A program made the translations under genes and the position numbers. This document shows positions 6,410-6,681 of a stretch of DNA of 6,681 nt, in pieces. The stretch is from an uncultured Bacteroidales bacterium. GTDB taxonomy: Bacteria > Bacteroidota > Bacteroidia > Bacteroidales > UBA932. The stretch lies in the NCBI GenBank assembly GCA_900546395.1, contig URDD01000103.1, positions 1-6,681 of the forward strand, in the 5' to 3' direction. The stretch's first letter is position 1, and every line of letters begins with the position of its first letter. The notes beneath the pieces are model-generated. The model did not search any database, was not told where the DNA came from, and worked only from the letters and a program-made list of their open reading frames with translations.

Positions 6410-6625
6410 TTAAAGATGCCGGGCGATTTTTTCAAGCAAGGCCAGGTCTGCAGGAAGCCACTTGACGGAGTCCAATGTCTCCTTGGTAAGCCATGCAGAT
6501 GCTTCGTGCTCGTTGAGGTGCAGGGATTCTGATTTCAGAGAGCAGATAAAGCAATGCATTGTCAGGTGAAAAGCAGGGTAGTCCCATTCTACAGTATCGA
6601 GCAGTTGTAAAAAGCAAGTTTTCAA
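6410..6625 (-). pseudogene. C-terminal remnant of a Nudix (MutT-like) hydrolase
   Basis: The minus-strand frame ending at TAA 6410-6412 reads LLDTVEWDYPAFHLTMHCF (from about 6604), then a strand, ending with EHEASAWLTKETLDSVKWLP and ADLALLEKI. This is the typical C-terminal half of the small MutT/8-oxo-dGTP or (d)CTP diphosphatase type of Nudix proteins: a strand with (D/E)YP-FHLTMHCF, the EH-x-A-x-WL segment, and a final helix after LPAD. The catalytic Nudix box (G-x5-E-x7-RE-x2-EE), which normally lies just N-terminal to the LLDTVE strand, is absent. A TAA stop at about 6635-6637 blocks the frame upstream, and only a TTG at 6623-6625 could start it, giving 71 residues versus the usual 130 or so. 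It is most simply a 5'-truncated relic that cannot hydrolyse nucleotides. It lies on the same strand as the helicase, 161 bases before its start, with no sign of cotranscription. Confidence 0.65.
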
Positions 6626-6681
6626 CCAACAATTTTAAGAAAATAAGGATTCTGCAGTTTTCGGAAACGAGGTTCGGCAGT

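Noticed and set aside
6432..6632. Second minus-strand frame from TTG 6632 over the Nudix relic
   Set aside because: It shares no similarity with Nudix proteins; the overlapping frame ending at 6410 carries the family sequence.
1..6681. tRNA, rRNA, CRISPR array, complete insertion sequence
   Set aside because: No cloverleaf-like sequence, regular spaced repeats, transposase frame or paired terminal repeats were seen on either strand.

Overview
The window looks like a chromosomal stretch from a member of the Bacteroidales (Bacteroides/Prevotella/Parabacteroides type). The evidence is indirect. Three gene starts are preceded by TAnnTTTG-like elements, the -7 box of Bacteroidetes promoters. The genes lack clear Shine-Dalgarno sequences. 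The encoded proteins (an acyltransferase-3 start, a YbaN/DUF454 protein and a giant exonuclease-RecQ-UvrD helicase) resemble Bacteroidales families. The DNA is moderately AT-rich and the intergenic DNA strongly so.

Layout from left to right. Positions 1-110 (minus) hold the first 36 codons of a membrane acyltransferase that runs off the left edge. Its promoter region (about 151-232) carries a palindrome and three phased TCCGGA sites. Positions 244-366 (plus) and 363-860 (minus) are two decayed genes meeting tail to tail: the C-terminal end of a GNAT acetyltransferase and a frameshifted TPR-like protein. Neither is intact. Positions 912-1289 (plus) encode a small four-helix membrane protein of the YbaN/DUF454 family. 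Positions 1353-6248 (minus), about 73% of the window, are one intact 1631-residue gene. It fuses an N-terminal DEDD-type 3'-5' exonuclease, a complete RecQ-like SF2 helicase, a long linker with several winged-helix-like segments, a complete but compact UvrD-like SF1 helicase, and a small unassigned C-terminal domain. Upstream of it lie an AT-rich leader with a perfect 9-bp inverted repeat, a -7 promoter element, and then (6410-6625, minus) the C-terminal end of a Nudix hydrolase that has lost its catalytic Nudix box.

The genes do not form an operon. The helicase is a solitary transcription unit that converges on the YbaN gene and is surrounded by gene relics on both sides, so only the helicase and the YbaN gene are complete. 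The most interesting object is the helicase itself: two translocases from different superfamilies plus a nuclease in one chain, which suggests DNA-end or fork processing, in repair or possibly anti-invader defence. That role is inferred; no partner genes in the window confirm it.
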